Source: Asterionellopsis glacialis (lineage: Eukaryota; Bacillariophyta; Plagiogrammaphyceae; Rhaphoneidales; Asterionellopsidaceae). Taken from it: a DNA stretch of 17,246 nt. Where the stretch lies: contig WKLE02001990.1 in the NCBI GenBank assembly GCA_014885115.2, forward strand, positions 13,806-31,051, read 5' to 3'. Positions 9,705-17,246 of the stretch are shown here, piece by piece. The first letter of the stretch is position 1, and the number at the start of each line of letters is the position of its first letter. The notes under the pieces were generated by a model. The model did not search any database and was not told the origin of the DNA. It saw only the letters and a program-made list of their open reading frames with translations. Both the position numbers and the translations under genes were made by a program.

Positions 9705-10922
9705 CTAAGCAGCTGGAGAAGAGAAATCTCCATCGAATGCATCGGCAAAACATGTATCTGTATAATCCACAGTACGAAGAGAATCTTGTGGATGATGATG
9801 TTGTTGTGAGTTATTAAATGTTTCATCATCATTCAGTTGTTTCTCCTGCATGGTGGCTGCATTGTAACAATAATCAATGGCCATTACATAATTCGCAAAC
9901 TGTGCATCATCATATTTGTCAAGTTGATGTCCTGTTGCTGTAACAAAGTCACAAAACTCAGCATCATGGTACATTTGTAATTCCTTCGTTGTCGAAAGTA
10001 TACGATTCATAGTAATTTGATCATCACCTTGACCATTGGTACTACTACCGCTACTCTTGTTTTGCATCATTATGTTTGTTGCTGTTGTTCTTGTTATCGT
10101 CTCAATTTTTTTAGTAGCAGCAATAGAAATGCTACTGTTTGTACGGCCTGGTTTTACAGCAGCTATAGATGACAATACTGACAATGGTAATTTTGATGTA
10201 GTGACTGGTGCCTTAGCAGCAGCTGCTGATGCTGATGCTACTGTTGGCATACTAGCAACATTTTCTCCTATTTGTTTCAGATCTGAGTTAAGAACACTAC
10301 TTTGATTACTGTCCTGAATACTAGGACTGTTATTGGTGGGTAATGCCGACGAGGAAGCAGGTGATGTCCGATTTTCTCGCAACGCACGAGATACCTTTTC
10401 ATGTATAATGGCACTATCTTGAACTTCAAACCATCGTTTACTTGAAGGATCCTGTTGAAGGAATCTTCCAGGCGGACTTAAAGATCGTACTTGTGCAACC
10501 ACAAAGAGTGCAATGTATTTCTTTTCATGTTTAGGAGTACATGGGCTTTGATATTCTGCCTTCTTATTTTCAACCCATGTTCTATATTGTACATTACCCG
10601 GATGTGAATTTACTGCACTGCCCCGTCCAATCAGTACATCATGAATTTGAGGAGTCACAAACATGTCCTTCTTGTTGTCCTGCTGTTGTTGTTCTGATTG
10701 TGGTGGTGGTGTTGGTAGTAGTGGTGCCAATTTTGGAATGTACGACGCGTTGTTATTTTTAGCAACTGTCTGGTGGTGGTTTTTTTCAGTCGTACTGGTA
10801 GCCAAAGGAGAAATTTGAGAAGCTGTTTTATGGGCACTTTCAGTTGCTGCTGCTTCCGTCGTTGACAAGGGTGGTGCTAATTTAACCCATGGCAAAGGAA
10901 TCGAAGTAGACGGCCTATTCAT
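9705..10922 (-). CDS. DUF6824-domain protein (probable nuclear/regulatory factor)
   Basis: Intronless, 405 residues. Residues ~92-184 match the DUF6824 pattern as I know it from diatoms: HDVLIGRG, then HPGNVQYR, a basic helix with K-K-Y-I-A, PGRFL, W-F-E-V and EKVSRALRE at the end. No enzyme motif is present. The rest is low complexity: an N-terminal Pro/Thr/Ser region with a QQQQ run, a Ser/Ala/Thr middle with an AAAA run, and an acidic C-terminus. Residues 318-355 contain two adjacent 19-residue units of pattern Y-[HD]-D-A-[EQ]-F-x2-[FY]-V-x-A. DUF6824 proteins are expanded in diatoms and are thought of as possible DNA-binding or regulatory proteins; function is unproven. The layout, one conserved basic domain in disordered flanks, fits a transcription-factor-like protein, but that is inference. 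The gene stands between two spacers that share short palindromic words. The start is the first ATG of a clean open frame. Confidence 0.85.
   Translation of the reverse strand: MNRPSTSIPLPWVKLAPPLSTTEAAATESAHKTASQISPLATSTTEKNHHQTVAKNNNASYIPKLAPLLPTPPPQSEQQQQDNKKDMFVTPQIHDVLIGRGSAVNSHPGNVQYRTWVENKKAEYQSPCTPKHEKKYIALFVVAQVRSLSPPGRFLQQDPSSKRWFEVQDSAIIHEKVSRALRENRTSPASSSALPTNNSPSIQDSNQSSVLNSDLKQIGENVASMPTVASASAAAAKAPVTTSKLPLSVLSSIAAVKPGRTNSSISIAATKKIETITRTTATNIMMQNKSSGSSTNGQGDDQITMNRILSTTKELQMYHDAEFCDFVTATGHQLDKYDDAQFANYVMAIDYCYNAATMQEKQLNDDETFNNSQQHHHPQDSLRTVDYTDTCFADAFDGDFSSPAA
9858..9971 (-). repeat. Two 19-residue tandem units within the DUF6824 protein
   Basis: Residues 318-336 and 337-355 align without gaps. 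Six positions are identical (Y, D, A, F, V, A) and five more are conservative (H/D, E/Q, D/N, F/Y, T/M). The DNA has diverged, so the duplication is old or the similarity is selected. They may be amphipathic interaction helices. Confidence 0.6.
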
Positions 10923-11587
10923 ATTTTTAAGAATTATGTGAATGTCTTCATGTATTATCTTATGCTTATCCTTTTGATTGCTTGTCTTTTAAAATGTCTT
11001 GTTGCCCCCCTGCTGTCAGAACAAAATCTTTGTTCGAGAGAGAGAAAGTCTGCTTCTTGATTTCACGGCTGATAGGGTTCCCGGCGATAGAGAGAGAGGA
11101 GGAAGTTTCCTCTCCAAACTATGATATGGTTCAAGATTACAGTATCTCTCTCTCTCTAGCAGAGGAGATTCTAGTTAGAAGAGACAAAATAACTTGGACT
11201 TTTCACGAAATGCGAAGCAGGCAATTGGACTTCTTCTGCAGTACTATCGCTGTAAATGTACGACTTCTATCGTTCTTCCCGCCAGTAGTCTTCATACAGA
11301 CAGTTGACAATAATGAGAAGAACCTACTACTAGAATACCTGTATTCTAAAACAGCATCAAATAGTTATATAAATCTTAAATGTTCTTTCTGAATGGTGGT
11401 CAATATCCATTATAGTATTACCTGTACTCAGTACAAGTACAACAATTGTTCTGAGAGTATATACACTAAAAGGGCAATATTGAAAAATAATACTATATAT
11501 GTAGTGATCGTGAGGAAATACAATACATACACATCAAGAACAAGGACGAAGAATAGTAACAAGTACCCCTGCCTCGGATGTTGGTTG

Positions 11588-12156
11588 CCTCTATATATAT
11601 AGTAAATGGCAGGCTATCTGGTACCTGGTACGTCCCAGTCCAACGTGGTACTGTACAAGGTTAATACCGGTACGCAGATCATGTTCAAGAGCTTTGCAGC
11701 TACAGTACAGTACCAGGTAGCTGTTTTACAACAACAACCTGGTAGATGTATTTTAATACCTGGTACAAATGTGTTGGCTGAGAATTTTCGGTTTGAAATC
11801 TGAACATACACAGTAAACAGACAGACGCAGATTTAAACCTACCAGGTACGTCTGTTCCAGGTAATACATTATCTGCTCTACGGGAAGGTCTCTACTAGAG
11901 AGTAGGATTAAAACTTCAGTCCCTTTAGGAAACCAGCAACAGGCGGGCGGGTAACTGGTAGACTCTAGCAGTTAGTTACCTGGTATTTGGTGATAGTTAC
12001 CAGGTAAGTAGATGTGATTACTGGTAGTGCAGTGTATGTACGTACTTGCAACAGTACAGGCAATACCACCTGTGACTTGGAAGGGGTGTACCATGTACCT
12101 CTGGTACTGTACCAGGTATTTAGGAAACTACCTCTTACGTTCACCAAGTACCAGGT
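11588..12156. repeat. Cluster of TACCWGGTA near-palindromes
   Basis: Exact TACCWGGTA copies start at 11622, 11711, 11757, 11840, 11977, 11998 and 12110. There is one TACCGGTA (11665-11672), and near copies at about 11737, 11856 and 12149. Copies in both W states (A or T) are mixed. The cluster opens with CCTCTATATATATA (11588-11601) and also contains GTAACTGGTAGA (11951), GTACGTAC (12038) and TGTACCATGTAC (12087), words also found in the 8.5-9.0 kb spacer. None of the exact copies lies in a coding region. Confidence 0.8.
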
Positions 12157-12325
12157 CCTAAATTAAACTTTTTCATTCAATCTTAGGGCGCCCATCCGTC
12201 GTTCCGACAACCCACAGCCATTTATTATATTATTGCGAAACATTCAAGGGGTTGGAAAAAAAGCGCGCAAAAAGACGCCACAGAGAAACAGACCAGGCGC
12301 AAGCACACTGCATGTTACCGTTTAT

Positions 12326-12341
12326 ATGAAACACGTTTCAT
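12326..12341. promoter_or_regulatory. Perfect inverted repeat upstream of Dus1 (candidate protein-binding site)
   Basis: ATGAAAC (12326-12332) and GTTTCAT (12335-12341) are reverse complements separated by AC, about 255 bp upstream of the Dus1 start. A 16-bp dyad at this distance in a promoter suits a dimeric transcription factor, but no family is recognised. Confidence 0.4.
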
Positions 12342-12594
12342 GTTTCTTGGCATGTGACGCCTTTTCTGCATCGGACACTTCCTCTTTCGTTTCTTGTATT
12401 TGATTCAAGCACTTTTTCGTGTGTTTCATCTTTGTTCACAGCTTGTTTCGCGGTTTACGCACATAGGACCAAGCCTCTGGATCTTTTCATCTTTCCCTCT
12501 CTCCACCAGATAGCTAAAGGAGAACAATATCATCGTTAAAGCAGTACAATTGTAGTTGACAATATAGAGACTATCAATATAATAAAGAACTACA

Positions 12595-13908
12595 ATGGCG
12601 ATTGTTAGTCAGGAAGAAAAGAAAGATGAGACTGTTCAGTCGTCCAACAAGAAGATTCCAGTTGATCGTGAATGGTTAAAGAAATTGTTACGGAAACATG
12701 CCTCTGATAGAACCCCAATGTCACAAAAGTTAGTGGATGATCATCCGGTCCTTGAAGACAAAGCCTTGGTCGTAGCTCCCATGGTAGATCAATCAGATTT
12801 ACCTTTTCGTCTTTTATGTCGCAAATACGGGTCCAATCTCTGCTTTACACCCATGATTCATGCGAAATTATTTTGTACCAAACCAGCCTATCGGAAAAAG
12901 TTCTTTGATATCGTTGCCGGGACACCAGCCGAAGACCGTCCAGTCGTTGCACAATTTTGTGGATCTGAAATCCATCATGTGTTGGGTGCTGCTTCACAAA
13001 TTGCACCGCACGTGGATGCTATTGATATTAATTGTGGATGTCCACAACAAATTGCAAAAAAGGGACATTATGGTGCATTTTTGTTGGAACAAACAGACAA
13101 ATTACTTGCCTTGGTCAATGCCTTGACGGATAATTTAGATATACCCGTGACAGTCAAGGTACGGATTTTACCCACAGGTATCGAAGATTCACTCGAATTA
13201 TATACTCGTTTAGTAGATGCTGGAGCGCATATGATTACTATTCATGGTCGTACACGACACCAAAAGGGTCCCAAAACAGGCGCACCGGATTGGTCCGTCA
13301 TTACCAAGGCTGTGAAACTTTTGGGACATCGTGTCCCTATCCTTGCCAATGGTGGGATTCGGGATATGAGCGATGTTGTGAAATGTCTGGAAGAAACTGG
13401 TGCAGATGGCGTAATGTCAAGTGAGGCTGTGTTGGAATATCCCCCCATCTTTCATACATGGGATTGGCAACAAGACCGTACGGTTGGGCGAATGGACCTT
13501 GCCAAGCAATATATGGCCTTGGCACGACAATATCCACCTCACATTGGTGGACAGGGATCCGGTATTAAAAAATGTGTACGTGTACATATTCATCGATTCT
13601 TTGATCCTGAATTAAATACAAGAACTGATCTACGAACAGAACTTTGTAACATTGAAAGCATGGAAGAATTACAATGTGTTGTAGATAAATTGGAAGCGTA
13701 TCATGCTGAATCAAATCATGTTGTGAAAGATGAACGTCTCACTTGGTACATGCGTCATCGTATGAACAATGATAAGGGAGAAAGTTCGGCACAAAAACAA
13801 ATCAAACGAGAGGCAACCGTCAAAAAGGCCGAACTTGAAGAAGACAATGGTGATTGTATGGCAAATTTGTTTGGTGGATGTGATGAGTTTGAATCCTCAG
13901 ATTATTAA
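12595..13908 (+). CDS. DUS1: tRNA-dihydrouridine synthase, Dus1 type
   Basis: Intronless, 437 residues. The enzyme reduces uridine to 5,6-dihydrouridine in the tRNA D-loop using FMN and NAD(P)H; the eukaryotic Dus1 class acts on U16/U17. Seen in order: VVAPMVDQSDLPFRLL (from residue 59, FMN-binding start of the TIM barrel), FTPMIHAKLF, PVVAQFCGS, the active-site motif DINCGCPQ with the proton-donor Cys at C149, KKGHYGAFLLE, which is the Dus1 version of this loop, VTVKVRI with K188, TIHGRTRHQKGP with H217, ANGGI from ~251 (phosphate site), and GVMSSEAVL. The rest is the helical tRNA-binding domain and a charged tail of about 50 residues. C147 just before the catalytic Cys is extra compared with the NLGCP form I remember for human DUS1L. 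The ATG at 12595 is chosen because it is the first one in frame, has a good ACA|ATGG context and leaves a plausible N-terminus before the barrel. Confidence 0.96.
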   Translation: MAIVSQEEKKDETVQSSNKKIPVDREWLKKLLRKHASDRTPMSQKLVDDHPVLEDKALVVAPMVDQSDLPFRLLCRKYGSNLCFTPMIHAKLFCTKPAYRKKFFDIVAGTPAEDRPVVAQFCGSEIHHVLGAASQIAPHVDAIDINCGCPQQIAKKGHYGAFLLEQTDKLLALVNALTDNLDIPVTVKVRILPTGIEDSLELYTRLVDAGAHMITIHGRTRHQKGPKTGAPDWSVITKAVKLLGHRVPILANGGIRDMSDVVKCLEETGADGVMSSEAVLEYPPIFHTWDWQQDRTVGRMDLAKQYMALARQYPPHIGGQGSGIKKCVRVHIHRFFDPELNTRTDLRTELCNIESMEELQCVVDKLEAYHAESNHVVKDERLTWYMRHRMNNDKGESSAQKQIKREATVKKAELEEDNGDCMANLFGGCDEFESSDY

Positions 13909-14770
13909 ATTTTGTTTATTTTATTTCCCCAAAAGCCTTTTTATTTTGTTTCCCTTGATTTTACTTTTTTTTAAAATCTTTTTCTCCAACAAATTAGGAA
14001 CTCTCTTTCCGGAATTTTCTTCTTCTTGAAGCCACGCCTCTAGAAATCATTTATTGTGCAAGTAAACAACAGTGATCATTGGATTCCTTTGAGAAAAGAT
14101 TACGCGACCCTCTCGAAAGCTATACTTTTCTTCCAGAACCATATCATTTCTTGCTATTTTTTAAGTAATAGGCCTCGCACCGCTCTGAAGATGTTAACAG
14201 CTAATTTATGTATTCAGGCTGAAAGGTTTGAGAATGTCTGTACCAGGCGGGGACAACAAATTAATTTGTCTAGTTTAGAGAGAATATTTTTTTGTGGAAA
14301 GCACAACCGCAAAGCTATACAGGAAATGAGGAGACGTGAGGGTTTCTAATTTTTGTTTCTTCTGTGTGGTGACAGCTGGCACTAAGTTGGTCAATATGCA
14401 ACGGCTCAAGTTGACTTGGAGATGGTTTCACATAGTTCATAATCGCATTGTCGAATCCAATCGGAATTCAATCGAGCGGATGAAAGTTACCAGAAGAACA
14501 CAATACAGAAATCAAACTACACAAAATGTCACCTCATTTCGAAGCAGTTTTACTGACACTTTTAAGAAAAGGAATGCACTTCACACATTGGCAACATCGC
14601 GAAAAACGAAAAGGTTCGGAAGTTACGATAGCAGTGATAAAATTATAGATTTATCCTTTACCAGATGTAAGATCTATGTCATAAAAAATGCTGAACTGAC
14701 AGCGCATACCTCAACAGTGATTAATGCACTTTACGAATTCAACATGGGTAGAACCGCAAAATTAGTTTGC
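13909..14770. other. Spacer between convergent Dus1 and plastid-protein genes
   Basis: 13909-14010 is very T-rich on the plus strand (runs such as TTTACTTTTTTTT), right after the Dus1 stop, and probably forms its 3' UTR and processing region. The remainder should contain the 3' UTR of the minus-strand gene. Plus-strand frames at 14056-14349 and from 14396 onward are open, but their listed first codons are not ATG or they run antisense through the plastid gene; no domain is recognised. Confidence 0.55.
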
Positions 14771-15142
14771 TTACTGGATGTAAGAAGTGGGGTCTTGTCC
14801 GGCCTTGAAGATGGCGAAGAAGATGAAGGTACCGGCAAGGGATCCAACAGCAGAGAACCATCCAGGAAGTTCGAAAGAAACATCATCGAGATCGTCACGG
14901 ATGGTGGAGGGATCAGCTTGGGACTTGGCAGATCCGGTAAGGAAAGCAGGGATGGTTGTTCGCTGCTGACGTTCGAGATCGGTAAGACCATCGTCGTAAG
15001 TGTATTCTCCTTCTGGGCGCTTCAAAGGGACAATATTAAGTTGTGTGGCCTGCTTAGCAAGAACACTCTTGCTTGGAGAGGGAGCAAAGGCGGAGGTGGA
15101 TGCCAAAAGGCAAAGAGCGACAAGAGCGGCGATAGTCTTCAT
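14771..15142 (-). CDS. Plastid-targeted small membrane protein, function unknown
   Basis: 123 residues, no intron. Residues 1-18 are an ER signal peptide followed by the plastid motif SAFAP (17-21); predicted cleavage is between A18 and F19, and the Phe at +1 is the known requirement for plastid import in diatoms. A short basic/Ser transit-like segment follows (to ~40). The mature part is hydrophilic (DDGLTDLERQQRTTIPAFL, then an acidic stretch) and ends with one membrane span around 94-112 (GWFSAVGSLAGTFIFFAIF) and a short tail, DPTSYIQ. This size and layout suit a small thylakoid or inner-membrane subunit, such as an accessory photosystem protein, but I do not recognise the family. The frame stays open upstream to 15274. 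I choose the ATG at 15142 because it places the signal peptide at the very N-terminus; the upstream alternative would bury it behind 44 residues. Confidence 0.85.
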   Translation of the reverse strand: MKTIAALVALCLLASTSAFAPSPSKSVLAKQATQLNIVPLKRPEGEYTYDDGLTDLERQQRTTIPAFLTGSAKSQADPSTIRDDLDDVSFELPGWFSAVGSLAGTFIFFAIFKAGQDPTSYIQ

Positions 15143-15442
15143 CTTCAATCGTTTGACCTGCGGAATTGTGCAGAGTGCTCGTAGTTGTTGCGTTTGGTGC
15201 TCTACCAACACGCTTTTTTCTCTTGATTGATGTTCTCCCACAGCTGCTTGTAGATACGCCGTACGTACGAGCAAGTTGCATATCTTTTGTCTACTGATTC
15301 GCTACGTTTCCTTCTTGGGCAATACTTCAACTTTCAACTTGTTTGGACAAGGAGGCCAAAGGATTGCTTACTCAGCAAATTTCAGCACATCAAAGTGCCG
15401 GAATCGAGTCAAATTGCACTCCCTAGCAGTACTAATAGAGGA

Positions 15443-15485
15443 TAGGGTTCCATGATTCCATGGAAACCATAACCCTTACCAGGTA
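15443..15485. repeat. Nested palindrome ending in TACCAGGTA
   Basis: The core TTCCATGGAA (15456-15465) is perfectly self-complementary. Outer arms AGGGTT (15444-15449) and AACCCT (15471-15476) are reverse complements placed almost symmetrically around it. TACCAGGTA follows at 15477-15485 and overlaps a GGTACC palindrome. This could fold into an interrupted hairpin. Confidence 0.65.
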
Positions 15486-15503
15486 CCAGTTTAAGCCGAA
15501 ATA

Positions 15504-15617
15504 AATCCCACCCAGTACATTTGCCCGTAGATTCAACACAAATTTTTTGAATCCCATCCATATTTTCCCGTAGATTCTACACGAGGAGTCACAAAAATAT
15601 CCCGGAAATATCCCGGA
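15504..15617. repeat. Small tandem duplications
   Basis: Two imperfect copies of a ~35-bp unit start AATCCCA at 15504 and 15550 and end in CCCGTAGATTC(A/T)ACAC (15524-15539 and 15567-15582, one mismatch in 16). They are followed by a perfect 11-bp tandem pair AATATCCCGGA (15596-15606 and 15607-15617). Confidence 0.75.
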
Positions 15618-16017
15618 AAAGGCGGCTTCCAACACCACATGCATCAAACAAAGGCAGCCAAGGAACAGTTGAAAATCATGAATTTTCACCAAAGACAACA
15701 ATCAATCATGTTACAAAATAAATATTCAAGGTGGTCGATGCCTTGTTGAAGGAAGAGATGATGTTGGTGTAGAAAAGAAAACTGTCAGAAACTACCAATC
15801 AACCTTGTATGAACCATGTTGCATAGAGAAAACACACAAAGGGACTTGAGTCAACAACAGAATGGAAATGCCTAAAACTCTTCCAAAAAAATTGCCATCC
15901 ATTAGAATATTTCAGTCACTACACTAATTGAAAAGAATGATACCAGCTTGTTAATCTTTTGTATCTCCAAGTAACCACAGATGACATCAGTATGCAACAC
16001 ATATGTCACCCCACTAT

Positions 16018-16177
16018 TGCATGATTAGCAGAACAGTGTTAAAATAAGTTCTTTAAATCCGTTAATAAACTACCGGTAGCTAATCTACCAATCGGATCTG
16101 TGCATCTTGGTGGTTCTGAAACTGGAATCCGGAGGAAAACAGAAAGACCGAGTACACCGTGCATGATTAGCAGAACA
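16018..16177. repeat. 18-bp direct repeat pair
   Basis: TGCATGATTAGCAGAACA occurs exactly at 16018-16035 and 16160-16177, 142 bp apart in the same orientation. TACCGGTA lies between the copies. The flanks differ immediately outside the repeat on both sides. Confidence 0.8.
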
Positions 16178-17246
16178 AATTTCATTTACCAGATACTTCA
16201 TCAAACATTTTTTTGTCTTGTCACATAATTTGGTATTTTCAGTCCATGATCTGCATGCTGATTCAAGAGTTGTGGTCTCTTCAGCTTTCAAATATGTAAC
16301 AAACTACAGACTACAGACTAGTCACATTTCTAATTCAATCTTGTCAGTGACAGTTTTCCTATTCTTGCAATAGATTTTATCAATATTGAGTCACACATTT
16401 CAGTACTGGCTGATACAATCATATCTAAGATGCTGCAGTTCTCCTCCAAGATACCACATGATCCAACAAAACATAAGCAGACATGCTGCCTTAAGTCCTT
16501 GTCAAGGTTGTGCTGCTAGGATTTTTAATTCAGATAAGGGACAAGAACAAGACACATTGATATAACAGATTTTGTTGTAACCTGGTAAGGTATGGGATAT
16601 AAATGAAAATGGTTAAATACTAATAGTACCTATAGATTCTGTTTGTTGCATTTACCATAGCTTATCAGTATGAAGACCAAGACCCAGTTCAATTTCTTGT
16701 TTATGAATGTTTTCACTCTCCTACCAATGTCATGGAAGCAAAAAATGATGATGATAAATGCAGATGCAATGTAGATGCAAATTATACAGCAACTTTGGTG
16801 GCAATGCTTGAAATTCTAAACCCAAATGCACAGAATAAAATTCACCCAACAAGTATATAACAAAGCAAGAAGAAACCATAGTTTGTATTGAATTGCTTTA
16901 TATATTAAATCAAGCCAATGCTTATTTGGCAAAATGATTCTATGAGTCAAGGATGACATTTCATGTGGTGAAAGCTTTACACAATTAAAATTCCAACAAG
17001 ATCCACCATAATAAACAAACTAGAAGAATTATTCAATACACAACAAGAGGAGTGTAACATAATCACCATCCCATATCAATTAGAGGGTGGTGGCATTTTG
17101 GATGTTGTGATACTTAACTTCAAAACAATTATGCTGAAATCACTTATCATGGACATAAGACTCTAATGAAAAGAGAGAACTTAGTAATATGTAAAGTTGA
17201 TCCTACAAAAAATCAAGACAAGTATGCTGTTGATGACAATTCTTTA

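Larger units (their letters stand above)
10923..12594. other. Divergent spacer between the DUF6824 and Dus1 genes
   Basis: About 1.67 kb that should hold both promoters. 10994-11392 is open for 132 codons on the plus strand, but it is GA/CT-rich, lies against the DUF6824 promoter and has no recognisable domain, so I do not call it. 11040-11170 has GA- and CT-rich tracts with a small palindrome (GAGGAA-GT-TTCCTC, 11099-11112). 11588-12156 is the TACCWGGTA cluster. 12326-12341 is a perfect inverted repeat nearer the Dus1 gene. The last ~50 bp before the Dus1 ATG are AT-rich leader. Confidence 0.6.
15143..17246. other. AT-rich right-hand region without a confirmed gene
   Basis: About 2.1 kb. 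The first ~150 bp are the leader and promoter of the plastid-protein gene. The rest has palindromes and tandem duplications (15443-15617), an 18-bp direct repeat (16018 and 16160), TACCGGTA at 16071-16078 and AACCTGGTAA at about 16579. Several plus-strand runs without a stop (15682-15849, 16167-16372, 16374-16565, 16636-16860, and 17118 to the window end) read like protein in places but lack start codons, splice logic and recognisable motifs. In DNA this AT-rich a few such runs are expected by chance. Confidence 0.5.

Noticed and set aside
10994..11392. 132-codon ATG frame on the plus strand next to the DUF6824 start
   Set aside because: GA/CT-rich repeats explain much of the openness, no domain or signal is seen, and it lies in the probable DUF6824 promoter. 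Not called without transcript evidence.
14056..14349. 97-codon open frame after the Dus1 gene
   Set aside because: It begins at GTG rather than ATG, has no motif, and lies in probable 3' UTR or spacer.
15432..15701. 89-codon minus-strand frame
   Set aside because: It runs across the palindrome and tandem duplications, and its Gly/aromatic content follows from those repeats.
16085..16291. 68-codon minus-strand frame
   Set aside because: Short, contains one copy of the 18-bp repeat, no recognisable features, and an opposite-strand run is equally open.

Overview
The window looks like nuclear DNA of a diatom or a close stramenopile relative. The evidence is: a secreted M11 (gametolysin-like) metalloprotease with PS/PT-rich linkers and three short GT-AG introns; a DUF6824-type gene, a family I know as expanded in diatoms; and a small protein with an N-terminal 'SAFAP' presequence, the hallmark of plastid import through four membranes in secondary red-lineage algae. 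Coding regions are dense and mostly intronless. Spacers are AT-rich and full of short palindromic words. The species cannot be named from the sequence.

Layout. (1) 429-3932, plus strand, four exons: signal peptide, propeptide, M11 peptidase, then a long modular tail with two proline/serine linkers, one Cys-rich domain resembling DUF7495, and four copies of a 6-Cys module arranged A-B-A-B. (2) 4014-8297, minus strand: a complete ABCC/MRP-type exporter of 1427 residues, tail-to-tail with the protease (81 bp apart), carrying an unusual ~62-residue basic, serine-rich insertion in NBD1. (3) 8298-9704: spacer with palindromic motifs, a microsatellite and a perfect inverted repeat. (4) 9705-10922, minus: DUF6824-domain protein, probably nuclear or regulatory. 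(5) 10923-12594: a long divergent spacer with a dense cluster of the 9-bp near-palindrome TACCWGGTA. (6) 12595-13908, plus: a tRNA-dihydrouridine synthase of the Dus1 type. (7) 14771-15142, minus: a 123-residue plastid-targeted one-TM protein of unknown function. (8) 15143-17246: AT-rich DNA with no convincing gene, containing nested palindromes, small tandem duplications, an 18-bp direct repeat and weak coding-like runs, one open at the right edge.

The genes do not form a pathway; this is an ordinary eukaryotic neighbourhood of unrelated genes. The most interesting signals are (a) the TACCWGGTA/TACCGGTA word family confined to spacers, with a shared set of other words in the two spacers either side of the DUF6824 gene; (b) the duplicated-pair 6-Cys tail of the protease; (c) the CFTR-like position and RRxS content of the ABC transporter insertion; and (d) the unassigned small plastid membrane protein. 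I found no CRISPR, prokaryotic mobile element, rRNA or convincing tRNA.
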